Assembly: GCA_000333855.2 (NCBI GenBank) | Contig: CM007345.1 | Span: 797,527-861,526, forward strand | Reading direction: 5' to 3' | Source of the DNA: Endotrypanum monterogeii | Lineage: Eukaryota > Euglenozoa > Kinetoplastea > Trypanosomatida > Trypanosomatidae | DNA: 64,000 nucleotides | Shown: positions 52,013-62,890 of the stretch, one piece after another | How positions within the stretch are numbered: the stretch's first letter is position 1 | Layout: every line of letters begins with the position of its first letter | Translations under genes and position numbers: made by a program | The notes under the pieces: model-generated | The model's database searches: none | Seen by the model: only the letters and a program-made list of their open reading frames with translations | What the model was told of the DNA's origin: nothing

Positions 52013-53124
52013 ACTGGATGCAATTTTTTTTTCGTTTTGTTACTGTTCTACTGGGTCACTGTAATTTGATGTTCAGTGCTTGGCCTTTCCACTCCGCTCA
52101 ATCACTGTCGTTTGTGCACATTTCGTTGGCGCATTTTTTAAATGCCGCATTTTTGCTTCCCTGCGATCTCTCGTGTATCACGCAGCGGCAGATTCGGTGT
52201 GCAGTACCATGTCTGTTATTGTTTGGGAACTTGTCGCCGCCTCTCGACGCTTCTAGCCCCACCCCTCTTACCACAAAACATGTGCATTGCTGAAGCGAAA
52301 CGAGATAAACTTTTCCCGAGCTGAGTGGCACATACATACACAAACTCTACCGCCTAGGGCCTCTATTCACCCCATGACTAAGGTTCTTGCAACTGCGTTC
52401 ACTATACCTATCAACTCTCCCATCGATGAGCTCGTTGGTGTGGTAGGACCTCGCGTGCCCCTGATGTGGCACTGTCGCTGCACCTGTTCCCCTATCAATC
52501 TTCCACTTGATGTACTGTCATTCTTTCTTTCAAATGATTCTCATATTATCTTTCTCCGTTTCTGTTTGTCTGTGGTTCACTTTTCCTTGCGTCACTACAC
52601 ACCATAGAAGTGTTTTCTTCTTATTTTGCTTCCTTTCCGCACTTTCCCCTGCCGGCTATCTATCAGAACGAGTCTCCACTCCATATTTCTCCCCTCCCCT
52701 CCCCTCCCCTCCCCTCCCCTCCCTATTTTTCATTCTTCTCTTCCACTTTTTTCCTATTTATTTTTCCCCGATTGTGTGCGTGTGTTTTTGTTTACATCTT
52801 TGTGTCTTTTTGTGTGTGCAGTTGCCGGCTCGGGTTTTTCGTTTCTTCTCGCCTTTCTTTTGTTTCTCACCTCCCTCCCTCCCTCCCTCCCTCCTCTCTT
52901 ATTGCTCTTTCCATTTCTCTGTATACACACATCCGTGCGTTTTTCTGCTTGCCTTACCGTGCCATTGCTCTTCCCCCCTTCTCTTTCGGTGAATCGCAGC
53001 CAGCTGTGTTCGTGCAGCTTCTCGCCGTCCCCTTCGGATCCCCATCAAACACCAACACACAGGCATAAACACATATTTCCACATACCGAAGGCTATTGTT
53101 GTGCTTGTCAAAAGAAACTGACAC

Positions 53125-53192
53125 TCACCCACACCCACACCCACACCCACACCCACATCCACATCCACATCCACATCCACATCCACATCCAC
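53125..53192. repeat. Hexanucleotide tandem repeats CCCACA then CCACAT
   Basis: About five units of one hexamer pass directly into about six units of a one-base variant. The array lies in the pyrimidine-rich spacer before the AEK1-like gene. Confidence 0.9.
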
Positions 53193-54061
53193 CTTTTCCC
53201 CTCGGCTACGCAGGGCACAGCTGAGCTCCCGCAATTTAAATCCTAGAAAGAAAGTGTATCGAGATAGGAGAAGGTGACAGAGGGCCTGGACTGTATTCTC
53301 GTTAGTTTGGCACCTAGGCACACCCATATATTGGGTTGAACACTCTATTGCACTTCGGTAGACACACATCTTCACATCAAAGTACACGCTTTCCCTTTGA
53401 AGTTCTGTGTACTCCCCCTTTGCCCACTCCCTTTCTCCTTTATCCCTTTCCCCATCGCTGTCGCTTTCAGAAGGAACTCAGACAGAGGGTCTTGGCAGCC
53501 ACAAAAGAATTCATAAAGCGTTTCTCCCATTTTTCACCTCTTCCACGGGGTACACATCTGCGTTCACTTCACCAATTGTGTACCGAGGCGGGTCTCTTAC
53601 ACCAACAATAGCACATCTCCCTGTATTTTGCTCCACACAACCCACATCTCCCCCCCTTTTTTTTTCCTAATTTTCCGTTTCCGTCCTTTTTTTTTTTGTG
53701 TGTGTGTGTGTGTGTATGCTTCTCACTTTTTAGTTGTATTCACCCCTTTGTTCTTTTACTTGTTTTCGTTGTTGCTGCTGTGAGCGTTTTCGCGTGACGC
53801 GTTCTGTTGTGTTTTCCGTGCACGTTGGAGTACCCACTGAGCCACTCACCGACACACTTCTTCTCCCTAGCCTTTCGGTTTCTTTTTTCTGTGTGGTTGA
53901 TTGTGTTGCCGTTTGCCCCTCCCCCCCTTTCTTCCTTCACCTACCTCCGTATCCAGGTCCTGTACGCGCTGCCGATTTCTCTTTCTTTTTTTTTGTCGAC
54001 CGAGTTTTCTGTGGGTTGAGTGCATATCTTCCTCCACCCTCTCGGACTCTCATCGGCCAGA

Positions 54062-54082
54062 CATTTTTCGTGCCTCTTGCAG
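54062..54082 (+). promoter_or_regulatory. Trans-splice acceptor of the AEK1-like kinase gene
   Basis: A short T/C tract ends in TTGCAG with AG at 54081-54082, giving an 18-base leader before the ATG at 54101. This excludes the GTG-initiated extension upstream. Confidence 0.55.
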
Positions 54083-54100
54083 GTCTCAACTCCGATCAAG

Positions 54101-55270
54101 ATGTTCATGAAATTGTTCAAGAAAAAGGACAAGAAGGAGAAGGATGACGAGAAGAAGTCCGAGGCGACCCCCACCGCCGAGGACAGGCGCGTAGACGGCT
54201 CTGAGGTGTCGCAGGAGAAGTTGAACAAAGATGACTTCGAAACCCTTGACTTACTCGGCAAGGGCTCTTTTGCGTACGTCGTCCTGTGCCGTCGTTTGTC
54301 CACGAACAAATACTACGCCATGAAGGTGATCAACAAACAGGGCCTGTTGGACCACAAGCGTGTGCAGGACGTGTTCACGGAGCGCAACGTGCTAACACGT
54401 CTGAACCACCCTTACCTGCTGAGGCTGCACTGGACCTTCCAGTCGGAGCACAAGCTCTTCTTCGTCATGGATTATATGCCCGGTGGTGACCTCGACAAGT
54501 ACATGAATTCTGTTCCCAAGAAGCAGCTCGACACACAGACAGCGCAGCTATACAGCGCCGAAATACTTTTGGCCATCATGTGCTTGCATGAGCACAGCGT
54601 TATTTATCGTGACCTGAAGCCTGAAAACATTTTGTTGGATGGTGAGGGTCACTGCGCTCTTGCTGACTTCGGTCTTTCCAAGGACTTCCATAAGGACGGT
54701 CAGGACGTGTCAGACAAAGACTTGCGTGCCAACTCCTTCGTGGGGTCGCCGTTTTATGTGGCGCCTGACGTTCTGCGACAGCGAGAGTACACCAGCGCAG
54801 TGGATTTCTGGTCTTTTGGCATCTTGCTATACCGCATGCTGTGTGGTCGAACCCCCTTTAATGGTCGGAGCATGACGGAGGTATTTGACAACATTTTGTA
54901 CTCAGATCTTTCTTTCCCCAGTGGCGTGACCTTGTCACCGGAGGCCAAGGACTTGATAGGCCGCCTGTTGATGAAGGATCCCAACCGCCGTATCAAGGGC
55001 TCCGAGGTGAAGGCGCATCCATACTGGAGTGGTATCAGCTTTTCAGACGTGATGCAGCGAAAAGTTACACCACCACGATGGACCCCGCTGCCGCCAGTAG
55101 AGGAGGTGCTGGCCGCACGCAAGAATGTCAGCGCTGGGCCGGCAAACGCTGCCAAGAACCCGCAGCAGGTTGTGAACACACCCGCGCAGAGCTCACAGCT
55201 GAACGCTGGTCAGCAGCAGCTATTCGGCGGATTTTCTTGCACGGTGGACAGTCATCTGAGCAGCAACTGA
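54101..55270 (+). CDS. AEK1: AGC-family protein kinase, AEK1-like
   Basis: 389 residues. A Lys/Glu-rich N-terminus (1-44) precedes a full kinase domain (about 46-309): glycine loop GKGSFAYV (53-60), Lys75 in YAMK, catalytic YRDLKPEN with Asp171, ADFGLSK with Asp189, and activation segment [13 protein letters not shown] with Ser212 in the place of the PDK1-site Thr. The YRD form and the C-terminal tail are AGC hallmarks; the tail ends in a hydrophobic motif F-G-G-F-S-C (375-380) with Ser379 as the regulatory phosphosite. All catalytic residues are present, so it should be active. The name AEK1 (an AGC kinase needed for trypanosome cytokinesis) is given on resemblance and remembered synteny, not on alignment; a RAC/PKB-like name is an alternative. 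Confidence 0.85.
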   Translation: MFMKLFKKKDKKEKDDEKKSEATPTAEDRRVDGSEVSQEKLNKDDFETLDLLGKGSFAYVVLCRRLSTNKYYAMKVINKQGLLDHKRVQDVFTERNVLTRLNHPYLLRLHWTFQSEHKLFFVMDYMPGGDLDKYMNSVPKKQLDTQTAQLYSAEILLAIMCLHEHSVIYRDLKPENILLDGEGHCALADFGLSKDFHKDGQDVSDKDLRANSFVGSPFYVAPDVLRQREYTSAVDFWSFGILLYRMLCGRTPFNGRSMTEVFDNILYSDLSFPSGVTLSPEAKDLIGRLLMKDPNRRIKGSEVKAHPYWSGISFSDVMQRKVTPPRWTPLPPVEEVLAARKNVSAGPANAAKNPQQVVNTPAQSSQLNAGQQQLFGGFSCTVDSHLSSN

Positions 55271-58200
55271 GACGGTCGACTTTCGCACGCGGTTTCATTT
55301 TGCTTGATACCTAAAGAGGGGCAGTCAAAGGAAGGTCATAGTCAAAGATGAAGCACCGCAAGAAGAGCGAGAAATTTTTTTTTTTCGCACTTCCACTCTT
55401 TTTCCATCTCCTTTTTTCTTGCGTGGCCTTCGCACTTCAATTGTCATCCTTTCCTTTTCCGCACGGACGCAATCACATTTTTTTTTCAGATTGCTTTCCT
55501 CCTTTCCCATGACTTTCTTTCTTGATGTCTTCTCTCGTATTCTGAAGGGCAAAAAAAAAAGAATCGAAAGGGAAGGGGGCATGTGTTTCATACCATATAC
55601 CGGTAAACATCTTCCCTCGAGTTCTTGCCCATCCTCGTTGTTTCCAGGAGGCAATAACACAAAGGAGGTCTTTGTCCGCATGCACTGTACCCAGTAGGGT
55701 GCGGAGTCAGCTTTGCCTTGGGTCAGTGTCTGGAGGCAATCAGCGAAGCCTTGGGAGCTCACCCACATCGGCGAGAGCTCTCGTTTAGAAAAGTACATTC
55801 TTCAGCAAGTCCATGCCAACATGCGCCGGCGCTGGTATATATCCATTCCTTTATATATATATATATATATATAGTTGGGGGGGGCGGACTGGCCGATATT
55901 CATTGGCTCTTAATTCCTCTCCATCCCTAGCATGTGTGCATGCTTATCCTTTCCCTCCGTGCGAGCACGCATACACACACACACACACACACACATGCTG
56001 ATGTTGATCGGTTCGACGCTCTCTCTTCCTTTCGCCCTTTTCTTTTTCTGTTCCATTCTTTTTTCTTTTGTTTGCTTGTTTTGATATATATATATATATA
56101 TATCTATTTATATATTAATGTATTTATGTGTTTGAATTGATGTTTATTTATATTTATTTATATATTTATATTAGAACAAACAAACAAAAGGAAGCTCCCG
56201 TTTCGCGTATTTTTATTTTCTTTTAGTTACATTATACGAGCTGCCGTTATGTTGATGTTTTCTTCCCATGTTTTCACATTAGTGTTGTTTGTCCCCTCCA
56301 TATATATATATTTATATATATATATATATATTTATATATATTTATATATATTAATCGATTACTCGCTGCTATATCAGTACTTTTCTTGTTGCAGCGTAGT
56401 CAGTACGTGTGTGTGTCCACACGTGGATGCCACCGCTATGGTGTGCTTCCTTCTTTTCTTTTGTAGTTCTCGATGCCGACGGGGCTGGTGCGCCGGTGGC
56501 ACCTCGCTCGCTCTTATCTCATGTGCGGTGTGGGTCCGCAGGGAGAGGAGCAGAGGGAGCGGGTTGACAGGAGGTATGCTGATGCGATTTTGTCTAGTGC
56601 ACTTCCAATCATTCCCGATGACTTCTTCCTTTCATGGGTTGCTCATTGACAACGATCTGCCTTGTGGATTCCTTCTATCTGTGCCTCCTACTAAGGCAGC
56701 TACCCACCCACTGTTCATATCCCACTAACATTTTTCTTTCAAACTCTTCGTTTTTATCGTTTGTCCGTGCAGCGGTGCTCCTTGGCTCGTTGTTTGTGCA
56801 CGCACTTCGGAGGGGGGCACCCTTCTTTCCCCCTTGTTGAGCCGACTTTTTTACATTCTTCTCGGTGCTTCTTTGACAACTATGCCACATATACGCCTCT
56901 TTCCGTTCCCTCTGTCCGACTACCTTATTTTGCACTTGCCGCTGCATTCATCGGTGTAGGATTACGTAGGCGTGTGTGCAAGCTCGCGTGCACTTATGTC
57001 GGTGTGGCTTTGGGGCACAGGGGCTGCTGCTCTGCCTAGGCTCGTGGGACTAGTCCGACCGTTTGCTCACCGACTTCACTTTCGCGCTCATTTTTCTGTT
57101 TACTGTCACCCCAAGCTGTATCTCCCCCCCTTCCCCCCCTCCCCGCGGTTCTGTCCCTTCCAGACATTGCTTTTTGTTACCCGCTCGTCTCCTCTCTCCT
57201 CTCTCTGTGATTTCGTCCACTTTAATATCCCTCTGGCGCGTTGCTGAGTGATGGGCGTTATTCAGCGTCAGTTATATATATATATATATACCTATATGTA
57301 TACATGTAAATGACGGAGGCGGGTGCGGTGGCATCGAAGTGTGTGCCCGAGAAGAGATGGCGATTGTGCGTGCCCATACAAGGACGACACGAAGGCAACT
57401 CGCTGTAGGTGGGGGTGTGAGGTGTGAGGAGCGGGGGAGAGATTCCAGAAGGAGCAACAGGCTCCACAGTCACTCGCGTTCCTCATAAGGCACACTTTCC
57501 CCACGCTGGCCCATAAATACCCAAGGGCGAAGGCTTCACAGGGTATATCGCTGAGCATGCCTGTGCTTGTTCCTGAGTCAGTGGGTTTGAGTTGCCTGTC
57601 TCACACAGACGACCAGGTGAACAGAGTGGAGGGCTGGGGGGAGGTACGCCACTGGATGTGGTGTCCGTGTGAGTGTCACAGTGATCGCATACCCAATTCT
57701 ACCTCGACGTCCTTTTCTCTTGCTCTCTCCCCTTCTCTTTTGCGGTTGCGTGTTTCAGTTTCTTCTTTTTCTGTTACGCTTATATTTTACTACGCCTCAT
57801 TTTTTTTGTTTTTTTTTCTTGTCTTTGTGGTGGATTTTTACAGGTACTTTCTTCCTCAAAAAATTATACGATGATCGTTGACGGCGGTGCCCCTCTTGCT
57901 TCTCTCTCCCCATCCCCCCTTTCGATATGTAAGAGGAGAGTGCCTACATCGGCGCTGATGGAATCAGGCGGGGGGCGTCGCTGATAAGCACTTAATTGTC
58001 TTCGTCTGTGTGTGTCCCCCTCTTTTCCCCCACTTCATCCGTCTTCAGTCTCTCTCTCTCTGTGTGTGTGTGTGTGTCTGTGCGTATATATTCTTCAGTG
58101 GTGGACCATTCTTTCCCTTTTTGTCTTTCATCTCTGCGCAGGCAATGGTGCTGCTCGTCTGTAGAGGGAATAGTGCCTGCCTTTGTATGCAACAGCACCA

Positions 58201-59111
58201 ATGGTACCATACAGTTTCTGCTCTGGGAGAATCACCGTTGGGCCCCAGACTGCGAGTGGTGAGGTCACGTTTTGATATGCACTCATGCATCTGTATTTAT
58301 GTCTGTGTTTGGGGTGCGGAAGGCAAATACAAAGGGACACTCACCTGAGGTGTACTTCGACAGTCACGCATCCCAACCGACATTCATGCGCACTGCCTCC
58401 CGCGGTGGAGGCGGTGCTCGCATATCTTTCGCTAATAGTGCAACGTCTATCAGCCCTTTCATGCGGCAGCATCTCTGAACAGCTTCTTCGATGACAATAA
58501 ATCAGTGACGTATTTTTGGCTCTTCGACCTTCTCGCTCGATGTTTCGTCTCCGCCGTTCTCCGAGTGCCGCGCCGCTTGTGTGTTAATCACGTTCCCATT
58601 TATTATTATTATTTTGCAGCGACTCTGTCCCTCTTCGTCGACTCACCTGCTCGCCCCCCGCCTGCCCTCAGCTTCAGTGCCACTCCCTTTCTTGCCCCTT
58701 GCAACGTTTCCTCTCGTTTCCCATTTTTTCTCCCCTCCAACAACATAAAAAAACTTTGGTGGGTCTTCGTCATCCGCGTATCTCGGATGCGCACGTCTGT
58801 ATGCGATACGATATCACACTTCGTGTGGCCCTTGTCGACACCTGTTGACATGCACACACATGCATGTATGTGTATGCATGCACAAATCGTAGGCTAGCAG
58901 AGGTGAATGCGACAGTGCCTTTCCCTCGCTCATATCCCTACTTCTTTCTCTGTGGTGTGTCGTAGATGGCGACAGCGCGTAGTTTTACTTGAAGTGTGAA
59001 GAAGGCAATTGAGCATCACACTTGTCCACCCTTTTTTCTTCTTACCTAAACCTAGATACACCTGATCTCAGACACATTCTTGCGGCCTAGATTCTAGGTG
59101 AGAGACTCGAG
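55271..59111. other. 3.8-kb gene-free region after the kinase gene
   Basis: No supported gene on either strand. It has T and A runs near 55376-55386, 55478-55488 and 55550-55560, (TA)n at 55853-55873, 56083-56103 and 57272-57291, (CA)n near 55974-55995, and an AT-rich island of TATTTATA-type repeats at about 56080-56360. It may contain a very long kinase 3' UTR, or RNA genes I cannot recognise by eye. AG sites at 59089-59090 and 59096-59097 are candidate acceptors for the next gene. Confidence 0.5.
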
Positions 59112-60176
59112 ATGTCTACCCTCAACGAGGAAATCAGTCACTCCCTCCGTTACGGTGCACCGGCGATCGTTGTCGACTCGCTGCTGTCGTTCCTCTTCGA
59201 TTTGAGACGCATAGAGGATAGCGTCTTATCCACTCTTGAGGGTCTCGGGGTCGAGCGCGGCGCGCTTCCGCGTCCGTTCAGGGACGTCTCATCTGCAGCT
59301 TCACCCCACACATCAGCCGCAGAAAGCGGCGCGGAGACAGCGGACTTGGGTGCGCTGTCGTTGCAGATGCCCTTTTCTGACCCTTTCGTTGTCTACACGC
59401 ATCATATCGCCGCAAGTTGCAACGATGCGTCTGGCGTGAGGGTTGATGATGTCGTGCGCCAGCTCCTCACCTGGCTAGACTCTCAGTCCGCCCCCACAGG
59501 GGCGTCTCCCGCAGCATCGCTCCGCCTTTTAGAGCTTTTTGCAACGACTTCGGGTTCCGGGGCAGACGTCTTCTTGCGCGACACAGTGACGTGTGAGGAG
59601 GTCCACGTTTGGCCCCCCCTCAAGAGGGTCAAAGCCGATACGAGAGCGCTTCCGACACGACTTGACGGGGATGGAGTTGTGCGTGATGAGGAGAGCGCAA
59701 TGCGCCTTGTCGGAACTCTCACCGCGGCCGATATCCACGCAGCGGTGGAGGTGTGGCGACGGTACGAGAGTTTTCTGAAGAAAGGAGAGGCAGAGATGCG
59801 TGCCACCTTGGAAGCGGTGACCGCAGTGGAGCTGGGGAAGTCGTATCATAGTCATGCGAAGTGGGTTGAGAAAAATCAAGGTGATGTCGAGAAGGCGAGC
59901 GTGGTGCCAGCCGTCACTGTGCTCAAGAAGAACTATGTGGAAATGATCGGTCTGTGTGACGCACTAGCGACCTGCCAGGCTGCGGTACACACCTCTTACA
60001 TCGCATTGCAGGATAATGTGGAAGTCTTCCTGGAGGAGGCGCAGGCAGTGGATCGTCAGATGCGACACTTCCACCGTAACGTATCGGTAGCGCGCAGCGA
60101 GTGTGCTGCGTTGCATACACTGCGCGGTCGCATTAAGCAGGCTCGCAGGGCGTTGAAGCGTTGTATTTATAGTTAG
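59112..60176 (+). CDS. Hypothetical coiled-coil protein
   Basis: 354 residues, family not recognised. The N-terminus (MSTLNEEISHSLRYG, then DSLLSFLFDLRRIEDSVLSTLEG) is helical. Residues about 55-85 and 180-215 are polar and probably unstructured. Residues about 215-350 are a near-continuous charged helix region (VEVWRRYESFLKKGEAEMRATLEAV, QDNVEVFLEEAQAVDRQMRHF, RGRIKQARRALKRC) compatible with a coiled coil, and the end is strongly basic. No enzyme motif or membrane segment is seen. The layout suits a subunit of a cytoskeletal or tethering assembly, but this is speculative. Confidence 0.7.
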   Translation: MSTLNEEISHSLRYGAPAIVVDSLLSFLFDLRRIEDSVLSTLEGLGVERGALPRPFRDVSSAASPHTSAAESGAETADLGALSLQMPFSDPFVVYTHHIAASCNDASGVRVDDVVRQLLTWLDSQSAPTGASPAASLRLLELFATTSGSGADVFLRDTVTCEEVHVWPPLKRVKADTRALPTRLDGDGVVRDEESAMRLVGTLTAADIHAAVEVWRRYESFLKKGEAEMRATLEAVTAVELGKSYHSHAKWVEKNQGDVEKASVVPAVTVLKKNYVEMIGLCDALATCQAAVHTSYIALQDNVEVFLEEAQAVDRQMRHFHRNVSVARSECAALHTLRGRIKQARRALKRCIYS

Positions 60177-60511
60177 CGGGGTATACAACTCGTGTAGGAG
60201 CAGCTTCGGTCGACGGTGAGCGGGGCTTATGCTTATCTGCATGAGCGTGTAGGCTTTCCCTTGGGGAATCACACCAACGAGGTTCTACGTTCTGGATACC
60301 GCGAGGGAGTTGGCGCTGAATGCTGCATGACTTTGTGAGAAATATTCCTCTGCTTGCTTTCTTGATTTTTCTCCAATGTGGATTTCCACCTCTGCTGTCC
60401 AATCAAGGTACTCGAGCTTTTTTTGGTTTGCTCCTCTCCATCAGTTTTCTTCTTCACGTCAGTTTTTGCTCGCCGGCTTGCGAGGCGACAGCTGCAGATA
60501 TTATGCGACTA

Positions 60512-60547
<36 letters not shown>

Positions 60548-61183
60548 CTAAGTAACGAACAGTATTCAATGCACACGGATGGCAACCGACATTCTGGCAA
60601 GGGACAACCGCCACGGTGAGGCAAACACAGGAAAACATAACGAAGCAGTAATTGTTTTTTTTGGACTCTGTCCTTTTCTTTCTTCCTTAATCAACCCCCC
60701 TCCACACACACACACACACACACACATCCACACTCGTGTGGATGGAGAAGAACGAGCGAGCAGCAGCAGAGCTACGTTCAGCCTTCTCCCACCGCTTGGA
60801 CGAAACAAACGTGTGCTTCTGTTGCGAAGAGTTTCGGTGAGGCGCGACTCGTTGCTTCATTAGCAGCGCTTGTGTGTGTGAGTGTGTGCGTGCGGGGGTA
60901 TCAGTGCACATAATGCTGTACGACAGAGCATGAGCATGCTTTTGCTGATTTCCCCTCCACCTACCTCTTTTCCGTCGTCTTTATTTCCATTCCGCGACAC
61001 GTTGGTGATTACCAGTGACACTCGCACTCGTTGCTACTGTTGGTCACACATTAACGATACACACACAGGGACATATAATTGTTTTCGCCCCACTCGGTGC
61101 CCCCCCCCCCTCCGTCGTTTTCTTGTCGTTGACGTCCTACTCTCCCTCCCACGTAGCGATTTGTCTGTGTCCTGCGATCAGGT
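60177..61183. other. Intergenic region ahead of the Puf6-like gene
   Basis: (TA)n at 60516-60543, (CA)n at 60704-60726 and a C run near 61101-61110. A T/C-rich stretch with AG at 61155-61156 or 61180-61181 could serve the next gene; the second would leave only two bases before the ATG, so the first is likelier. No gene seen. Confidence 0.5.
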
Positions 61184-62890
61184 ATGGGCCGCACAAACGC
61201 AAAGAAGCGGGAGGCGCGCGAGGAGCGTCTCCAAAAGCTTCCTCATTCGGAACGTCTGGTGAAGAGTGCCGTCATCAAAAAGAAGGAGGGTCGCGTACTC
61301 GATGCAGATGAGAAGCATGCACTCAAAATGTCTTCCGAGCATGGCGAGATTTTACGCCTGTGGGAGAGGCTGCGCACGATCGAGGAGAGCACGGTTGGGC
61401 AGGACTCCAAGCCTGCAAATAACAAAAAGACAGCATACGAGCATAAATACCCTATAGTGGACAAGCTCATGCATTTAATCGAGCCCAAGTTTGCCAGCCT
61501 TGTGCGTACACCTAGCGCGAGTCGGGTGGTGCAGTCGATGATCAAGTACGGCTCAGGGGAGCAAGTGGCAAAGCTTCTCAAGTGGGTATCGAAGAGTTTT
61601 GCTACCTACGCAACAGATGCCTATGCGCATTTCGTGGTTTGTGCATTGGTGCGCCACGTTCACCACGAGGCCCATAGTGTACTTATGACCCACGTGATAC
61701 CGTCTGTGCCACAACTCGTTACGCACAAGTTTGGCATTGAGGTGCTTCACACTGTTTACAGCAGTCGTTGGTGCAGCCCAGCAGACCGTAGCCTCCTCCT
61801 TTTAGCTGTTTTTAAAGACAACGTTGCAGTGATGAAGCGATGGGCAGGGTATCCAGACGTGGAAGAGGTGCTGAAGCAAAATCCATCCCTGCGTCGGCGC
61901 CTTCTCACGCGGCTTTTCGACCTCAGTGACAAGTTAGTGTCACAGAAGGAGGCAGTGGGGTACCCCTTCGTGCAGCGGCTCGTTGGCGCCTACATAAGGC
62001 ATGGCACACGCGACGAGGTGAGCGAGTTGTGCGACACACTTCGTCCGCACATTGCAGCTATCTCGGTCACCCGGGAAGGTGCCCCTCTCGCTTCCCTTGC
62101 ATTTTCTCTGACCGAGCCAAAGAAGCGGAAGGAGGTTTTGCAAGGCTTCAACGCACAGTTGGGCGAGCTCAGCACCAGCAAGTACGCCGCTCCAGTTATT
62201 GCTCGGCTTTTTGACTTTCTCTACGATGCGCAGATGCTTAAGAAGTACGTTGCGACTGACCTAGGAGATCATATCGGGCAGGTGGTCAATAGTCCTTATG
62301 GATATCAGATCCTGATGCACCTGCTTACCCCGCACGAGGATCGAAAGTGGAGGTTCCTGCTTCCCAATTGGCGTGAGCATAACCTCTTTTCTATGGAGAA
62401 TAAGGAGTGGAACCACCACACATGGCTCACTCCAACCTTCGCGCCGGAGACGGTGGAGATTTGCAGTCGGTCCGCCATCACATCCCACCTCGCTGCGCTG
62501 CCGATGCTGGTCAACTCTTTTTTGAAATACGCCACAGACGAGGCAAATACCTCTAAGCTGAACCGTCACCACGTCTCGCTCATCGCACGAGAAATTCTCC
62601 ACGTGGTGCAGCACGAGCCGCTATACAAGTCTGCCATTCAGCTTTCCGCAAAGGAGGAAGCGGCTTTGTCGAAGCTGGCCCCCGCTCAGGGCAAGCGAGA
62701 GCGTGGGGACGCCGCGGAGGAGGAGAAGCCGTCCGCAGCACCGGTGGGAAAGCGCCAAAAGCGTGAAAACGGTGGACAGAAGACTTCAGTTCTTACTTCG
62801 GCAGCGAAGCGGAAAACGACGAAGGTGCCATCGCAGGTCCCCACCGCAGAGGCCCTGAAGGGCAAACGTGTCAAAAAGGGGGTACTATAA
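61184..62890 (+). CDS. PUF8: Puf6/PUM3-type pumilio-repeat RNA-binding protein
   Basis: 568 residues. The N-terminus is basic (MGRTNAKKREAREERLQKL). Pumilio-like repeats run from about 85 to 400: IVDKLMHLIEPKFASLVRTPSASRVVQ, WVSKSFATYATDAYAHFVVCALVRH, HVIPSVPQLVTHKFGIEVLHTVY, then DLGDHIGQVVNSPYGYQILMHLL. The repeats are irregular and L-shaped-type rather than the eight canonical PUF repeats, which with the CPL-like C-terminal helical part fits the Puf6/PUM3 (Penguin) subfamily. Those proteins are nucleolar and act in large ribosomal subunit maturation. The C-terminus is Lys/Arg-rich (KRQKREN; KGKRVKKGVL), a likely nucleolar signal. The name PUF8 comes from memory of trypanosome naming and synteny and is tentative. 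Confidence 0.82.
   Translation: MGRTNAKKREAREERLQKLPHSERLVKSAVIKKKEGRVLDADEKHALKMSSEHGEILRLWERLRTIEESTVGQDSKPANNKKTAYEHKYPIVDKLMHLIEPKFASLVRTPSASRVVQSMIKYGSGEQVAKLLKWVSKSFATYATDAYAHFVVCALVRHVHHEAHSVLMTHVIPSVPQLVTHKFGIEVLHTVYSSRWCSPADRSLLLLAVFKDNVAVMKRWAGYPDVEEVLKQNPSLRRRLLTRLFDLSDKLVSQKEAVGYPFVQRLVGAYIRHGTRDEVSELCDTLRPHIAAISVTREGAPLASLAFSLTEPKKRKEVLQGFNAQLGELSTSKYAAPVIARLFDFLYDAQMLKKYVATDLGDHIGQVVNSPYGYQILMHLLTPHEDRKWRFLLPNWREHNLFSMENKEWNHHTWLTPTFAPETVEICSRSAITSHLAALPMLVNSFLKYATDEANTSKLNRHHVSLIAREILHVVQHEPLYKSAIQLSAKEEAALSKLAPAQGKRERGDAAEEEKPSAAPVGKRQKRENGGQKTSVLTSAAKRKTTKVPSQVPTAEALKGKRVKKGVL

Larger units (their letters stand above)
51810..54100. other. 2.3-kb pyrimidine-rich intergenic region ahead of the kinase
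   Basis: Features are (TA)n at 51977-52009, (CCCCT)n at about 52687-52721, (CTCC)n at about 52869-52894, and hexamers (ACCCAC)n then (CCACAT)n at about 53125-53192, plus T runs. The plus strand is mostly pyrimidine from about 52600 to 54080. No gene seen; the long frames here are translated C/T-rich sequence. Confidence 0.6.

Noticed and set aside
53125..53192. CCCACA/CCACAT hexamers as an internal telomere-like repeat
   Set aside because: The trypanosomatid telomere unit is CCCTAA; these hexamers differ and are a local microsatellite.
55990..56040. GGTTCGAC resembling a tRNA B box
   Set aside because: No partner A box or cloverleaf pairing can be drawn around it; probably chance.
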